Positions 19,799 through 29,189 of a stretch of DNA of 29,328 nt are shown piece by piece. The notes beneath the pieces were generated by a model. The model ran no database searches, had not been told where the DNA came from, and saw nothing but the letters and a program-made list of their open reading frames with translations. Where the stretch lies: positions 1-29,328 of the forward strand of contig CAYLHD010000007.1 of the NCBI GenBank assembly GCA_964383545.1, written 5' to 3'. The stretch is from JAGYLJ01 sp964383545. GTDB taxonomy: Bacteria > Patescibacteriota > Minisyncoccia > Phycocordibacterales > UBA12079. The stretch's first letter is position 1; the number at the start of each line of letters is the position of its first letter. A program made the position numbers and the translations under genes.

Positions 19799-21022
19799 AT
19801 GTTAATTAAAGATATTTTTGAAGAAACTTTTTTTGCGGTACTTTCTAATAAAGTACGCTCTGGTTTAACTGTGTTGGGAATTGTCATTGGGATTGCTTCT
19901 GTGGTAACCATGGTGGCTATTGGGCAAGGTTCGACTCAAGATATTTCAGATAGAATTGAATCACTTGGTTCTAATTTATTGACAGTGAGTCCTGGAAATT
20001 CTCAAGGAGTTGGTATGGAAGTTAAAAGAGGTTCCGGTTCGGCTGATACTTTAATTATGGAAGATGCTGAAGCGATTGAAGGAAGTATTGAAGGTATTTT
20101 AGCAGTAGCTCCAGAAGTGTCTTCTCAACAACAGATTATTTTTAAAGGAGAAAATACTAACATTTCAGTTTATGGAGTGACAGAAAGTTATACAGAAGTT
20201 AAAAGTGTTGAAATGGCATTGGGTTCTTTTATTTCTAGTAATAGTGTCAAAAAAATATCTAAAGTAGCTGTACTTGGTCCAGATACAAGAGATGATTTGT
20301 TCGGCGAAAATGCTGACCCTGTTGGAGAAACTATTAGAATCGGGAATTTGGATTTTACAGTAATAGGAGTAAGTGTTTCTAAGGGGGGTTCTGGTTTTGG
20401 GAGTTCTGACGATTTAATTTATGTTCCTATTACTACAGCTCAGCATTATCTAACTGGTAGTGACTCACTTAAAAATGTTAATATTCAAGTTATGGATGAA
20501 GATAATATGACCGGTGTTGAAGAGGATATAATAACTTTGTTATTAGCTCGTCATGGTTTTTCTAGCATAGAAGAAGCTGATTTTTATGTGATGAACCAGG
20601 CTGATGTAATGGATACCATGTCAGAGATTACAGGTACTCTTACTTTATTATTAGGAGCTATTGCAGGTATTTCACTTTTGGTGGGAGGTATTGGAATTAT
20701 GAATATGATGTTGACCACGGTTACAGAAAGAACTCGTGAAATTGGTCTTAGAAAAGCTTTGGGAGCTCAGAATAAAGATATAGTTATTCAGTTTTTGGCA
20801 GAATCAATTGTTCTAACTTTTGTAGGAGGTATTTTAGGGATAATTTTAGGTTGGGGAGCAGCTATCTTAATTACTAAAATAAGCGGAACTACAACTCTTG
20901 TTACTTGGTGGTCAATAGGTTTATCTTTTGGGGTATCTGCTTTTATAGGTATTGTTTTTGGTTATTATCCAGCTAGAAGAGCGGCTTCTTTTAATCCCAT
21001 CAAGTCTTTGAGATATGAATAA
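19799..21022 (+). CDS. MacB-like FtsX-family ABC permease, 407 aa
   Basis: One TM helix near residue 25-45, a large extracytoplasmic (MacB-core) domain, then three C-terminal helices of the FtsX domain with GGIGIMNMMLTTVTERTREIGLRKALGA. This mechanotransmission fold transfers ATP-driven motion to the outside without a channel for bulk transport. Substrates of relatives include peptides, lipoproteins and macrolides. The substrate here is unknown. Single permease, so it should act as a homodimer. The sigma factor gene begins 15 nt downstream. Confidence 0.9.
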   Translation: MLIKDIFEETFFAVLSNKVRSGLTVLGIVIGIASVVTMVAIGQGSTQDISDRIESLGSNLLTVSPGNSQGVGMEVKRGSGSADTLIMEDAEAIEGSIEGILAVAPEVSSQQQIIFKGENTNISVYGVTESYTEVKSVEMALGSFISSNSVKKISKVAVLGPDTRDDLFGENADPVGETIRIGNLDFTVIGVSVSKGGSGFGSSDDLIYVPITTAQHYLTGSDSLKNVNIQVMDEDNMTGVEEDIITLLLARHGFSSIEEADFYVMNQADVMDTMSEITGTLTLLLGAIAGISLLVGGIGIMNMMLTTVTERTREIGLRKALGAQNKDIVIQFLAESIVLTFVGGILGIILGWGAAILITKISGTTTLVTWWSIGLSFGVSAFIGIVFGYYPARRAASFNPIKSLRYE

Positions 21023-21037
21023 TGTTATAATTGATTT

Positions 21038-21613
21038 ATGCAGGAAATTAGTGATAAAACCGATGAAGAACTAGTTGTTTTGACTTTGGAAGACCAAGAC
21101 AACTTTTTATATTTAGTTCGGAGGTATGAACCTCGGTTGTTTCGTTATGTTTCTCGGATTTCCAATGTTAGTCGTGATGAAGCGGAAGATATTTTACAAG
21201 ATGTGTTTATTAAAGTGTATAAAAATTTGAATGGTTTTGATCCTGAATTGAAATTTTCTTCTTGGATTTATCGTATTACTCACAATGAAGTAATTAGTAA
21301 TTATCGAAAGTATAAAAATAAAGTAAAGGTAATGTCTTTTGATAAAGATACTGAGTTTATTAAAAGTTTAGCTGATGAATTTGATATTGAACAAGATTTA
21401 AATCTTGTTGAATTAAAAGATAAAGTTCTTAATATTTTAAATAAAATGAGTATAAAATACCGTGATGTTTTGGTGTTAAGATTTTTAGAAAGTAAAAGTT
21501 ACCGTGAAATTTCTGATATTTTAAAGAAACCAGAGGGGACTGTTGCTACCTTAATTAATCGTGCCAAAAAAGAATTTTTAAAAATCTTAGATAAAGAACA
21601 AAATCATGAATAG
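21038..21613 (+). CDS. ECF-type RNA polymerase sigma factor, 191 aa
   Basis: Region 2 (about residues 25-92: LFRYVSRISNVSRDEAEDILQDVFIKVYKNLNGF ... FSSWIYRITHNEVISNYRK) recognises the -10, and region 4 (about 130-188: KYRDVLVLRFLESKSYREISDILKKPEGTVATLINRAKKEF) the -35. No region 1.1 or 3, so it is an extracytoplasmic-function sigma. TATAAT (21026-21031) ends 6 nt before the ATG, so it can be made from a leaderless mRNA as well as from upstream read-through. The next gene overlaps it by 8 nt and encodes a membrane protein, the normal place for its anti-sigma factor. Confidence 0.92.
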   Translation: MQEISDKTDEELVVLTLEDQDNFLYLVRRYEPRLFRYVSRISNVSRDEAEDILQDVFIKVYKNLNGFDPELKFSSWIYRITHNEVISNYRKYKNKVKVMSFDKDTEFIKSLADEFDIEQDLNLVELKDKVLNILNKMSIKYRDVLVLRFLESKSYREISDILKKPEGTVATLINRAKKEFLKILDKEQNHE

Positions 21614-22415
21614 AATAAATAAATTAGCTGAAAAGATAATAGGCGAAATCAAGAAGGAAAAAATTGAGCCGGCTTCTCGCTGGAGATTTGTCATGAAAGA
21701 TTCTTTTTTCTGGGGAATTTTTGTTTTATCTGTCGTTATTGGTGGAATGGCAGTCTCTGTTATTTTGAATACTTTGTTAAATAATGATTGGGAATTATAC
21801 ATGGAATTGAGCGGTGGTTTAACTCAATTCATTGTGATTACCTTACCTTACTTTTGGTTGATTTCTTTTGGTATTTTTATGTTAATTGCTTATATAAATA
21901 TAATGAATACTAAGAAGGCCTACCGTCAGAATTTTAAGCTTGTAGTTGCTGGGGCTATTTTCGCTAGTTTTTTACTTGGTTTAACTTTCTATAATTTAGG
22001 TTTAGCTTCTAGTTTGGATAAAAGTTTAATTCAAAAATTACCACCTCGTCTTCATCAGATAATGGATTCTCGTTTGGGAGTTTGGCAAAGTCCAGATAAA
22101 GGATTTTTAGTTGGTGAAATTAAAAGTTTTGATGGAGTTAATTTAGAATTAGTAGATTTTAATGGTGATACTTGGCAGGTTGTGTTAGGTTTTGATTTGG
22201 ATGAGTTTGAATTACTCGAATCTTTATTACAAGTTAATAAAAAAATTAGAATAAAAGGTGAATTAGATACAGAAAAATGTAATAAATGTTTTTCTGCTTT
22301 TGATGTTCGTCCTTTAGATATGATGAGAGGAATGATAAAGAAACAACTGGAGAAAATGCCCCAGCAGGATTTCTCAGGAATGATGATTAAAACTAAAATT
22401 GGGGAAAGATTTTAA
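21606..22415 (+). CDS. Three-TM membrane protein, candidate anti-sigma factor, 269 aa
   Basis: The start overlaps the end of the sigma gene by 8 nt, indicating translational coupling. An N-terminal cytosolic segment (1-33) precedes helices at about 34-57, 74-98 and 111-134. A C-terminal globular part (about 150-269) contains GEIKSFDGVNLELVDFNGDTW, resembling a small beta-barrel, plus a CNKC pair. There is no zinc anti-sigma HxxxCxxC motif and no recognised family, so the role rests on position and topology. A Cys pair in the outer or inner domain could sense redox state. Confidence 0.6.
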   Translation: MNRINKLAEKIIGEIKKEKIEPASRWRFVMKDSFFWGIFVLSVVIGGMAVSVILNTLLNNDWELYMELSGGLTQFIVITLPYFWLISFGIFMLIAYINIMNTKKAYRQNFKLVVAGAIFASFLLGLTFYNLGLASSLDKSLIQKLPPRLHQIMDSRLGVWQSPDKGFLVGEIKSFDGVNLELVDFNGDTWQVVLGFDLDEFELLESLLQVNKKIRIKGELDTEKCNKCFSAFDVRPLDMMRGMIKKQLEKMPQQDFSGMMIKTKIGERF

Positions 22416-22492
22416 ATGAAAGAAAATTTTGGTTTCTTCGTAATAATGAACATAGGATATCCAATTATTAGTTATTAATTAAATAAAAAAAT

Positions 22493-22927
22493 ATGAAAAA
22501 AGAAAAAATTGTTGGTTTAGGTGTTTTAACTTTAATTTTAGCAGCCGGAGCCAGTACAGTGTTTGCTTCTAATGGTTTTGGAAGGATTAATTCTGAAGCT
22601 ATGAAAGTGGAAAGAGAACAAAATCGAGTTGAGATGCAAGAAATTTTTGCAAATGGAACTTATAGTGACTGGGTAAATCTATCTGATACTAACTTTGAAG
22701 CCAAAGTTACTCAAATGAGGACAAGACATCAGGAGATGATCTCTCAGGTTACTGAAGAAAATTGGAGTGAGTTTAAAGAAGCTCATCAACTAATGTTAGC
22801 TGGTGACCAAGCGGGAGCCCAAGTTATCATGGAGGATCTAGGTATTGAAAGAGGAATGGGAATAGGTAAACCCATGGGTGGAAGTAGAATGGGAGGCAAT
22901 GTACGTGGCGAGAGAATGAATCTCTAG
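22493..22927 (+). CDS. Small secreted protein, 144 aa, Met/Gln/Glu-rich
   Basis: A signal peptide is clear (MKKEK, hydrophobic 6-22, cleavage likely after VFA at 25). The mature part is predicted helical and rich in Met, Gln and Glu, with repeated MxxR/H patterns (VTQMRTRHQEMISQV) and a Gly/Met/Arg tail. Its size and composition recall Spy/CpxP/ZraP-type extracytoplasmic stress chaperones or metal-binding proteins, but no LTxxQ motif is present, so this is only resemblance. It follows the sigma/anti-sigma pair by 77 nt and is a likely regulon member. Confidence 0.55.
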   Translation: MKKEKIVGLGVLTLILAAGASTVFASNGFGRINSEAMKVEREQNRVEMQEIFANGTYSDWVNLSDTNFEAKVTQMRTRHQEMISQVTEENWSEFKEAHQLMLAGDQAGAQVIMEDLGIERGMGIGKPMGGSRMGGNVRGERMNL

Positions 22928-22959
22928 AATCAAGATGATTATAACTTAGAATAGAATAA

Positions 22960-22992
22960 AAAACTTCGGAGGTCCAACCTCCGAAGTTTTTT
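22960..22992. terminator. Bidirectional terminator between converging blocks
   Basis: A perfect 14-bp stem (22960-22973 with 22977-22990), loop CCA, A and T tracts on either side. It serves the sigma block on plus and the glycosidase on minus. Confidence 0.92.
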
Positions 22993-22994
22993 AT

Positions 22995-24143
22995 TTATTT
23001 GATAATATTAAATTCTTTTTTTAGTTTAAGTACACGATTAAAAGCTTCTATGATTCTTTCCTCTGATATTTTGCCATTCTTAACCGATTGAAAAATTATT
23101 TCTTGGGCTTTATGGGGAGCTGTTTCATCATAGGTGCTATTATTATTAGAAATAATTAACATATCACATCCAGCGTTGATAGCTAAAATAATTGATTCCT
23201 CGAAACCAAAGTATTCAGTGATAGCTTTCATTTGCATATCGTCGGAGATAACTACTCCATCAAAATTAAATTGATCTCGTAAAATATTTTTAATAAAGAA
23301 TTGTGAGAGAGTGGCTGGATAATCTGGATCAATTGCTCGGTTGATAATGTGGGCTGTCATTATCATATCTACTTCACCTGTTTTTATTAGTTCTTGATAG
23401 GGAATTAATTCTTTATTTTGATAAGTGGTGGTAACATCGGTCATACCTTTATGACTGTCGTCTTGGGAACTGCCGTGACCGGGGAAATGTTTAATAGCAG
23501 TAATAATATTATTTTGATGATGACCTTGAATAAAAGCTAAAGCATGTTGAGTAACCTCCTTTGGATTGCTTGAGAATGATCTTTTAATACCACCAATGAT
23601 AGGGTTGTTTGGGTTAATATTTACATCTACTACTGGAGCAAAATTAATATTAATTCCTAGATCTACAAATTGATTAGTTAATGTGATAGCAATTGTTTTG
23701 GTTTTTTCTAAACTTTCTTTACCCATTTCTTCAGCACTGGGGATTTCTGCAAAACCATATTTTGTTTTAAGACGGTTAACATAGCCACCTTCAGCATCTA
23801 TGGCTATAAAGAGAGGAGTGGGTGAGAATTTTTGTAAATTTTCAACAAGGGTTTTGGTTTGCTTGGCGTCAACGATATTTCGAATGGGAGTTTTAGAAGG
23901 AATATCGTAGTCAAATAGAATTATTCCTCCAATATTAACATCTTCCATCTCTTTAACGATAGGTGAGTTCTCAGTAATAGTTGTACCTTCAAAACCGACG
24001 ATTAACATTTGCCCTATTTTTTCTAGTAATTGTGTGTCGGTTAATTTTACTTTTGTATGATTAGAGGTAATTTTAGGGAATAAAAAAATTATAGTAATAA
24101 GAGTTAGTGCTATTAATATTGTTATAGATACTTTATTTTTCAT
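22995..24143 (-). CDS. Glycoside hydrolase family 3, NagZ-like beta-N-acetylhexosaminidase, 382 aa
   Basis: Start placed at ATG 24143 because TATAAT (24156-24151, minus) ends 7 nt upstream; the ATG 12 codons further upstream overlaps that box. A signal-anchor helix (VSITILIALTLITIIFLF) exports the enzyme. GH3 marks: AIDAEGGYVNRL, KHFPGHGSSQDDSH (the NagZ substrate and acid/base His-Asp loop), MTAHI, and VISDDMQM with the nucleophile Asp. Such enzymes release N-acetylglucosamine from muropeptides or wall glycans. Length suits a single-domain NagZ. In this organism it may trim its own wall or glycans of a host cell. Exported form unlike the cytosolic enterobacterial NagZ. Confidence 0.88.
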   Translation of the reverse strand: MKNKVSITILIALTLITIIFLFPKITSNHTKVKLTDTQLLEKIGQMLIVGFEGTTITENSPIVKEMEDVNIGGIILFDYDIPSKTPIRNIVDAKQTKTLVENLQKFSPTPLFIAIDAEGGYVNRLKTKYGFAEIPSAEEMGKESLEKTKTIAITLTNQFVDLGININFAPVVDVNINPNNPIIGGIKRSFSSNPKEVTQHALAFIQGHHQNNIITAIKHFPGHGSSQDDSHKGMTDVTTTYQNKELIPYQELIKTGEVDMIMTAHIINRAIDPDYPATLSQFFIKNILRDQFNFDGVVISDDMQMKAITEYFGFEESIILAINAGCDMLIISNNNSTYDETAPHKAQEIIFQSVKNGKISEERIIEAFNRVLKLKKEFNIIK

Positions 24144-24228
24144 AAATTTCATTATAAACTTTTTATTTTGAAAAACCAATAGTTTTGAGTTTATTGCAAA
24201 AATTATTTTTATGTATCATGAAGATTTT

Positions 24229-25533
24229 TTAGTCTTCGTGTTTGAGAGCTTTAATAGGATTCATTTGAGCTGCTTTTTTAGCAGGGATTGTTCCAAAGAT
24301 AATTCCAAAAATAAAAGAGAATAGTCCAGCTACTACAAAACCTTTAATTGGCAGGACAAAATTCCAATCAATGCCTGTTGAATTAGCTACTATTGAGACA
24401 ATAAAGGCAAAGATAGAGCCGAGTAAACTTCCAGCAATACCTCCAGCACAGGTAATTAAGATTGATTCAACTAGAAATTGAAGCATGATGTCTCTGTATT
24501 TAGCCCCCAAAGCTTTTCTTAAACCAATTTCTGAGGTTCTTTCATTTACTATAACCGACATAACATTCATAACACTAATACCCCCAACTACTAAAGAAAT
24601 AGCAACTATGGCTAGTAGCAACCAAGTAAGAACTGCAGACATGGTATCAAAGATTTCTAATATTTCAGTCATGGCCATAACACGGAAGTCATCTTTACCA
24701 GTATCCATCCAACCTTCTTGAGTTTCTTTTGGAGGGTCAATATCATGGTTTTGCCTTAGGGTAATTCTTATATCTTCAAGAGTGTCTTCTATAAGAGAGA
24801 CATCTTGGACTTCTAAAATTATGTTATGTAAGAAATTAACTCCAAGGACTTTTTTGTGCATGGTTTTGATGGGGGTGTAAATGAAATTATCAAAATCAAA
24901 GGACATCACAGCTCCTCTTTCTTTCATAACTCCAATAATTTTGAATCTGGTATTGTGTATTTTGATAGTTTTACCGATGGGGTCATTTTCACCAAATAAT
25001 TTATTTTTTATTTTAGAACCCAAGACAGCTACTGGGGCTAATGAGTTATTTTCTGTCCTAGAAAAAAATCTTCCGTAGTCTAACTCTGTAGAGTCTAGAT
25101 CTATAAAAGAACTATTGGTTGACCAAATAAAGGAACTGTGAATTTCATTACGGTAGGCAGCGGTCTCATTACTCATGAAGACTCCATAGCCATCAATTAT
25201 GTTATTCAATTCTTTTATATCTTTGAGGTCTTCTAATTTTAGGGTAGTTACTTGAGCTCCTTGTAAGAGGGCAGCGGCGCTTTGCATTTCACTACCAACT
25301 CCTTTTTTACTACTAGGAACTTTTACCTCAATTTGTATAGAATTTGAACCGAATGATTCAACTTGGTTTAAGATAATTCCTTTGACACCTTCTCCTGTGG
25401 AGAAGACTATTATAATACTTGAGATTCCAATAGTTACTCCTAAAACAGCAAGTAGAGTTCTTAACTTATGAGCATTAAAAGAAACTGCGGCTAGTTTAAA
25501 AGATGATTTAATTGTTGAGAAAATGGAATACAT
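24229..25533 (-). CDS. MacB-like FtsX-family ABC permease, 434 aa
   Basis: Topology is one N-terminal helix, a large outer MacB-core domain (about 60-300), and three C-terminal helices with GGISVMNVMSVIVNERTSEIGLRKALGA, closing TIPAKKAAQMNPIKALKHED. It starts 2 nt after the stop of the upstream permease gene and is the last gene of the operon. Being paired with a second, different permease, it may form a heterodimer. About as distant from its neighbour as from the permease at 19799. Confidence 0.9.
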   Translation of the reverse strand: MYSIFSTIKSSFKLAAVSFNAHKLRTLLAVLGVTIGISSIIIVFSTGEGVKGIILNQVESFGSNSIQIEVKVPSSKKGVGSEMQSAAALLQGAQVTTLKLEDLKDIKELNNIIDGYGVFMSNETAAYRNEIHSSFIWSTNSSFIDLDSTELDYGRFFSRTENNSLAPVAVLGSKIKNKLFGENDPIGKTIKIHNTRFKIIGVMKERGAVMSFDFDNFIYTPIKTMHKKVLGVNFLHNIILEVQDVSLIEDTLEDIRITLRQNHDIDPPKETQEGWMDTGKDDFRVMAMTEILEIFDTMSAVLTWLLLAIVAISLVVGGISVMNVMSVIVNERTSEIGLRKALGAKYRDIMLQFLVESILITCAGGIAGSLLGSIFAFIVSIVANSTGIDWNFVLPIKGFVVAGLFSFIFGIIFGTIPAKKAAQMNPIKALKHED

Positions 25534-25535
25534 AA

Positions 25536-26792
25536 TTATTCGTATTTTAAGGCTTTGATTGGATTAAGTTTACTGGCCTTAAGAGCTGGGTAAAAACCAA
25601 AAAATAGACCAGTTCCAATTGATACAGTGAGTGCTAAAATTATTGAACCTAAAGAAATGATAAGATCCCAATTATATCCAAGTAAATGAGCTCCCACAGC
25701 TATTAAAGAAGAGAATATTATTCCTATCAGGATTCCAATGATTCCGCCCATAACAGTAATAAAAATAGCTTCTATTAAGAATTGTCCTAAAACATGGAAG
25801 TTCTTTGCCCCGAGAGCTTTTCTTAGACCTATTTCTCTAGTTCTCTCTGTGACTGAGATGAACATAATATTCATTATTCCTATTCCACCTACTGCTAGAG
25901 AAAGTCCTGCCATAATGGCCAGAAAGTATTTTAATGAGTTAGTGATGCTAGTAATCATATCAAGAGCTTGAGCTGTATTTTTAATCATAAAGTCGTCATT
26001 GGCTCCACTTTGATCTTTGATACCATGTCTATCTCTTAATATTAGTTTTATGTTTTCTTTGGTTTCTGAAATAATGTCTTCTGAATAAACTTTAGCTCTA
26101 ATAAATCCTATATAGGAAACTCCTGACATTTTCTGGACTGTTTTAATAGGCATAAAAATTTGAGCATCAAAGTCTTCCATTATAACCACACCTCTTTCTT
26201 CCATTACTCCAATGACTTTAAAAGAATAATCTTTAAGTTTAATTTTTTGGCCGACGGCATCTGATTGACCAAATAATTCTTCTTTAACATCATGACCTAG
26301 AACAGCGACTCGAGAAAAACTTTTTTCTTCTTCGTAATTAAAGAAACGACCTTCTTCTACATTTCCTCCCATAACATCTAAGTGACTAGCGGTGGTACCT
26401 GTTAAGGAAGTGCTGTAGGTTTTTGATTTCCACTCGGCTGTTCCAAAACTTTTACTATAGGCAGCAACACTCATAATATTGGGTATCTCACGGCTTTGGC
26501 TTAAAGCGATGGAATCTTCATAGGTTAAGGTTGTAATAGCGAAACTACTTAACATTGAAGAAAAAAAATCGTCATCTTCTGTTGCTTGGCCAGGAATGAC
26601 TGCTACCAAGTTAGTTCCAAGGTTTTTTATTTCAGATAAAATAAGACTTTGAGCTCCTGAACCAATAGACATTATTATAATAACTGAGGCTACTCCGATA
26701 ATGGTTCCCAACATAGTTAAAAAGCTCTGGATTTTGTTTCCTAGAAGGGAAGTGGTCGCTATTTTAACTGACTGTATTAAAGTATTAAGCAC
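25536..26792 (-). CDS. MacB-like FtsX-family ABC permease, 418 aa
   Basis: Same architecture as the adjoining permease, with GGIGIMNIMFISVTERTREIGLRKALGA in the FtsX domain and FYPALKASKLNPIKALKYE at the end. The outer domain contains AGLS/FSRVAVLGHDVKEELFG typical of the MacB core. It starts 27 nt after the ATPase stop. With the next gene it supplies two permeases for one ATPase, unlike the single-permease system on the plus strand. Confidence 0.9.
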   Translation of the reverse strand: MLNTLIQSVKIATTSLLGNKIQSFLTMLGTIIGVASVIIIMSIGSGAQSLILSEIKNLGTNLVAVIPGQATEDDDFFSSMLSSFAITTLTYEDSIALSQSREIPNIMSVAAYSKSFGTAEWKSKTYSTSLTGTTASHLDVMGGNVEEGRFFNYEEEKSFSRVAVLGHDVKEELFGQSDAVGQKIKLKDYSFKVIGVMEERGVVIMEDFDAQIFMPIKTVQKMSGVSYIGFIRAKVYSEDIISETKENIKLILRDRHGIKDQSGANDDFMIKNTAQALDMITSITNSLKYFLAIMAGLSLAVGGIGIMNIMFISVTERTREIGLRKALGAKNFHVLGQFLIEAIFITVMGGIIGILIGIIFSSLIAVGAHLLGYNWDLIISLGSIILALTVSIGTGLFFGFYPALKASKLNPIKALKYE

Positions 26793-26819
26793 AATGAGTA
26801 TATAAACGGTTTTGTTCTT

Positions 26820-27536
26820 TTATTTGATGATATCTTCTACGCTAGCTTTTCTTCTGTTTTTGATCTTTTCGTCGCTTACTATAATACCATCCTTTAATTT
26901 TATAATTCTTTTAGCACATTGAGCAGTATAGGTTTCGTGGGTGACTAAGATAATAGTATTACCCTCATTATTCAATCTTTGTAAAATTTCCATTATTTGG
27001 GCGCCTGATTTTGAGTCTAGGTTACCAGTGGGTTCATCAGCAAAAATTACAGAAGCTTTGTTAACCAAAGCTCTAGCAATAGCAACTCTTTGTTTTTCGC
27101 CTCCGGAAATCTGATTAGTAAAATGATTAAGACGATGTTCTAATCCAACACTTTTCAAAACTTCTTTGGCTCTTTGTTTAGTATTTACCTTATTATCTGA
27201 ATAAATTAAGGGGAGTGTCACATTATCTAGAACAGTAGTTCTTTGGAGAAGATTAAATGATTGAAAAACAAACCCGATACTTTTATTCCTAAAACTGGCT
27301 AATTCATTGTCTGTCATTGAGAGAACGTTTTTTCCGTTGAAGAGGTATTTACCACCAGAGGCTCTGTCTAATAGACCAAGAATGTGCATTAGAGTTGATT
27401 TTCCTGATCCTGATGGACCCATGATAGCAACAAATTCACCTTTTTTTATGACGAGATTGGCTTCCTTTAGGGCATAGGTTTTTACACCGTCATCAAATGT
27501 TCTTTTTAGATTTTTGACTTCAATTAGGTTAGTCAT
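26820..27536 (-). CDS. MacB/LolD-type ABC transporter ATPase, 238 aa
   Basis: Walker A GPSGSGKST at 40-48, signature ISGGE at 143-147, Walker B VIFADE at 163-168, and VTHE with the switch His. The signature has Glu where the usual LSGGQ has Gln, a common MacB/LolD variant. It lies 6 nt after the adaptor gene. Close paralogue of the ATPase at 19064. Confidence 0.93.
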   Translation of the reverse strand: MTNLIEVKNLKRTFDDGVKTYALKEANLVIKKGEFVAIMGPSGSGKSTLMHILGLLDRASGGKYLFNGKNVLSMTDNELASFRNKSIGFVFQSFNLLQRTTVLDNVTLPLIYSDNKVNTKQRAKEVLKSVGLEHRLNHFTNQISGGEKQRVAIARALVNKASVIFADEPTGNLDSKSGAQIMEILQRLNNEGNTIILVTHETYTAQCAKRIIKLKDGIIVSDEKIKNRRKASVEDIIK

Positions 27537-27542
27537 ATTTTT

Positions 27543-29189
27543 CTAGTTGTTGTTTTTAGTAGATGTAATTACTTTATCTCCAACGTTTATACCTGTTTTA
27601 ATTTCAATTAGATTACCATTACCAATCAAACCTGTTTCAACACTAACTTCTTCAGCTTGATTGCCTTCTTTTAATAATTTGACGAATTTACCTGAACCGT
27701 TACGGAAAATAATAGCTCTATAGGGAATAACGATTACATTTTTTAATTCCATAGTGATGATGTCTATATCAGCTGTCATTCCAGACTTAATTCTTTCGTC
27801 AAAATTTTTAAAGTTTAAAGTAATTTTATAATTAGCCACCCCATCTATGAGTTTGGCGGCTGGATCAATTTGGACTACTTCAGCTTCGAAGACATCTTCT
27901 TCATTATAGGCATCGAGAGACAATTTTGCTTGGTCACCGATTTTTAGATAAGCGATATCTGCCTCTACAATATTAGATTCAATTTCTAGATTATCTTCAG
28001 AGATAACTGATATAACAATTTTACCAGCTGAAACGATGGAGCCAATTTCAGCTTCTTTTGTGATAATCGTTCCACTAATCGGTGATTTTAATGTATCTTT
28101 GGATAGTCTAACTAGGGCTGATTGGACCATTGATTCTTTGAGTTCTATTTCTGCTTTTTGTGAAGCAATATTTGCTTCAGCTTGTTTAATGATGGCTTTT
28201 TGAGAATTTATTTTTTCTGGAGTGTTAGCAGCTTTTTTGAGGCTTAATTCATTTTCTGTAATTGTAAGTGAAGTTCGAGAGGTGTTGAATTTCTCTTTGT
28301 ATGAGGATAGATTTGTGATAGCGGTGTTAACATTAGTACGGGCAGTGTAAATATTTGTTTTATAACTATTAATAACAGTTTGGGTAAACTCAGTGTTAGC
28401 AAATAGATTATTAACTGCGAGAGCAATGTCCCCTAGGAATGATTGTATTTGTCCTAAACGGTCTTCTGCTACGATTGTTTCGTCTGGAATTTGATCTATT
28501 TCTAAACTTTTGATGATGTTGGCCCAAGAGACAAGTTGTTGTTCGATTAGAGAGCGTCCCCATTCTATGTTGGTTTCTAACTGAGAGTCATTTACATTAA
28601 AAATTAATTGAGGGTTTGTACCACGTGGGTTATTAAACATTACATCTATTTTATTTCGGATGGAATCATCTGATTTAGTGTAAGCATCACTGATACTACT
28701 GGTGATATTTTGGATTGAAGCATCATAAATAGCTTCTGCATTTTGTACCTTGGATTCATAGATAAGAATTTCCTCATCACGTGTTCCAATTTTAAGAATT
28801 TCTAATTCACTTCTTTCTTTTTCTAAAGCGGCTTCATATTGATTAAGTCTAGCTTTAGCACTGGAGACACCAGCTCTGGCTTGAGAAATTTCTGCTAAAA
28901 TATCGTTACTTTCTAAACTGATTAAAATCTGGCCTTTTTCAACTTTATCTCCAATTTCAATGTTACTTATTTTTATCTTACCACCTTTTTCGAAAGCTAG
29001 ATTTATCTCATCGACAGCTTTTATCCTGCCTGTGGCACTAATTTCTTGAACTAGGTCTTGTTTTTCGGTTAAAGTAAAGTTATATTCAATTACTTCTTCT
29101 TTTCCTAAGTAATAAATTATTATTAAAATTATTGCTAGTAGAATGCTTAAGCTAAATATTAATTTTTTCTTTTTAAATATTTTTTTCAT
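27543..29189 (-). CDS. MacA/HlyD-type membrane fusion (adaptor) protein, 548 aa
   Basis: A signal-anchor helix (residues about 10-27) is followed by a first lipoyl half with KGGKIKISNIEIGDKVEKGQILISLE. A very long helical hairpin (about 90-360) comes next, then the second half (LKSPISGTIITKEAEIGSIVSAGKIVISV) and barrel domains. Layout equals the adaptor at 17302. First gene of a four-gene operon. TATAAT (29201-29196, minus) ends 6 nt before the ATG, so the operon mRNA is probably leaderless. Confidence 0.86.
   Translation of the reverse strand: MKKIFKKKKLIFSLSILLAIILIIIYYLGKEEVIEYNFTLTEKQDLVQEISATGRIKAVDEINLAFEKGGKIKISNIEIGDKVEKGQILISLESNDILAEISQARAGVSSAKARLNQYEAALEKERSELEILKIGTRDEEILIYESKVQNAEAIYDASIQNITSSISDAYTKSDDSIRNKIDVMFNNPRGTNPQLIFNVNDSQLETNIEWGRSLIEQQLVSWANIIKSLEIDQIPDETIVAEDRLGQIQSFLGDIALAVNNLFANTEFTQTVINSYKTNIYTARTNVNTAITNLSSYKEKFNTSRTSLTITENELSLKKAANTPEKINSQKAIIKQAEANIASQKAEIELKESMVQSALVRLSKDTLKSPISGTIITKEAEIGSIVSAGKIVISVISEDNLEIESNIVEADIAYLKIGDQAKLSLDAYNEEDVFEAEVVQIDPAAKLIDGVANYKITLNFKNFDERIKSGMTADIDIITMELKNVIVIPYRAIIFRNGSGKFVKLLKEGNQAEEVSVETGLIGNGNLIEIKTGINVGDKVITSTKNNN

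Noticed and set aside
24144..24179. Upstream ATG of the NagZ-like gene
   Set aside because: It would place the TATAAT box inside the coding region, and the signal anchor begins properly at ATG 24143.
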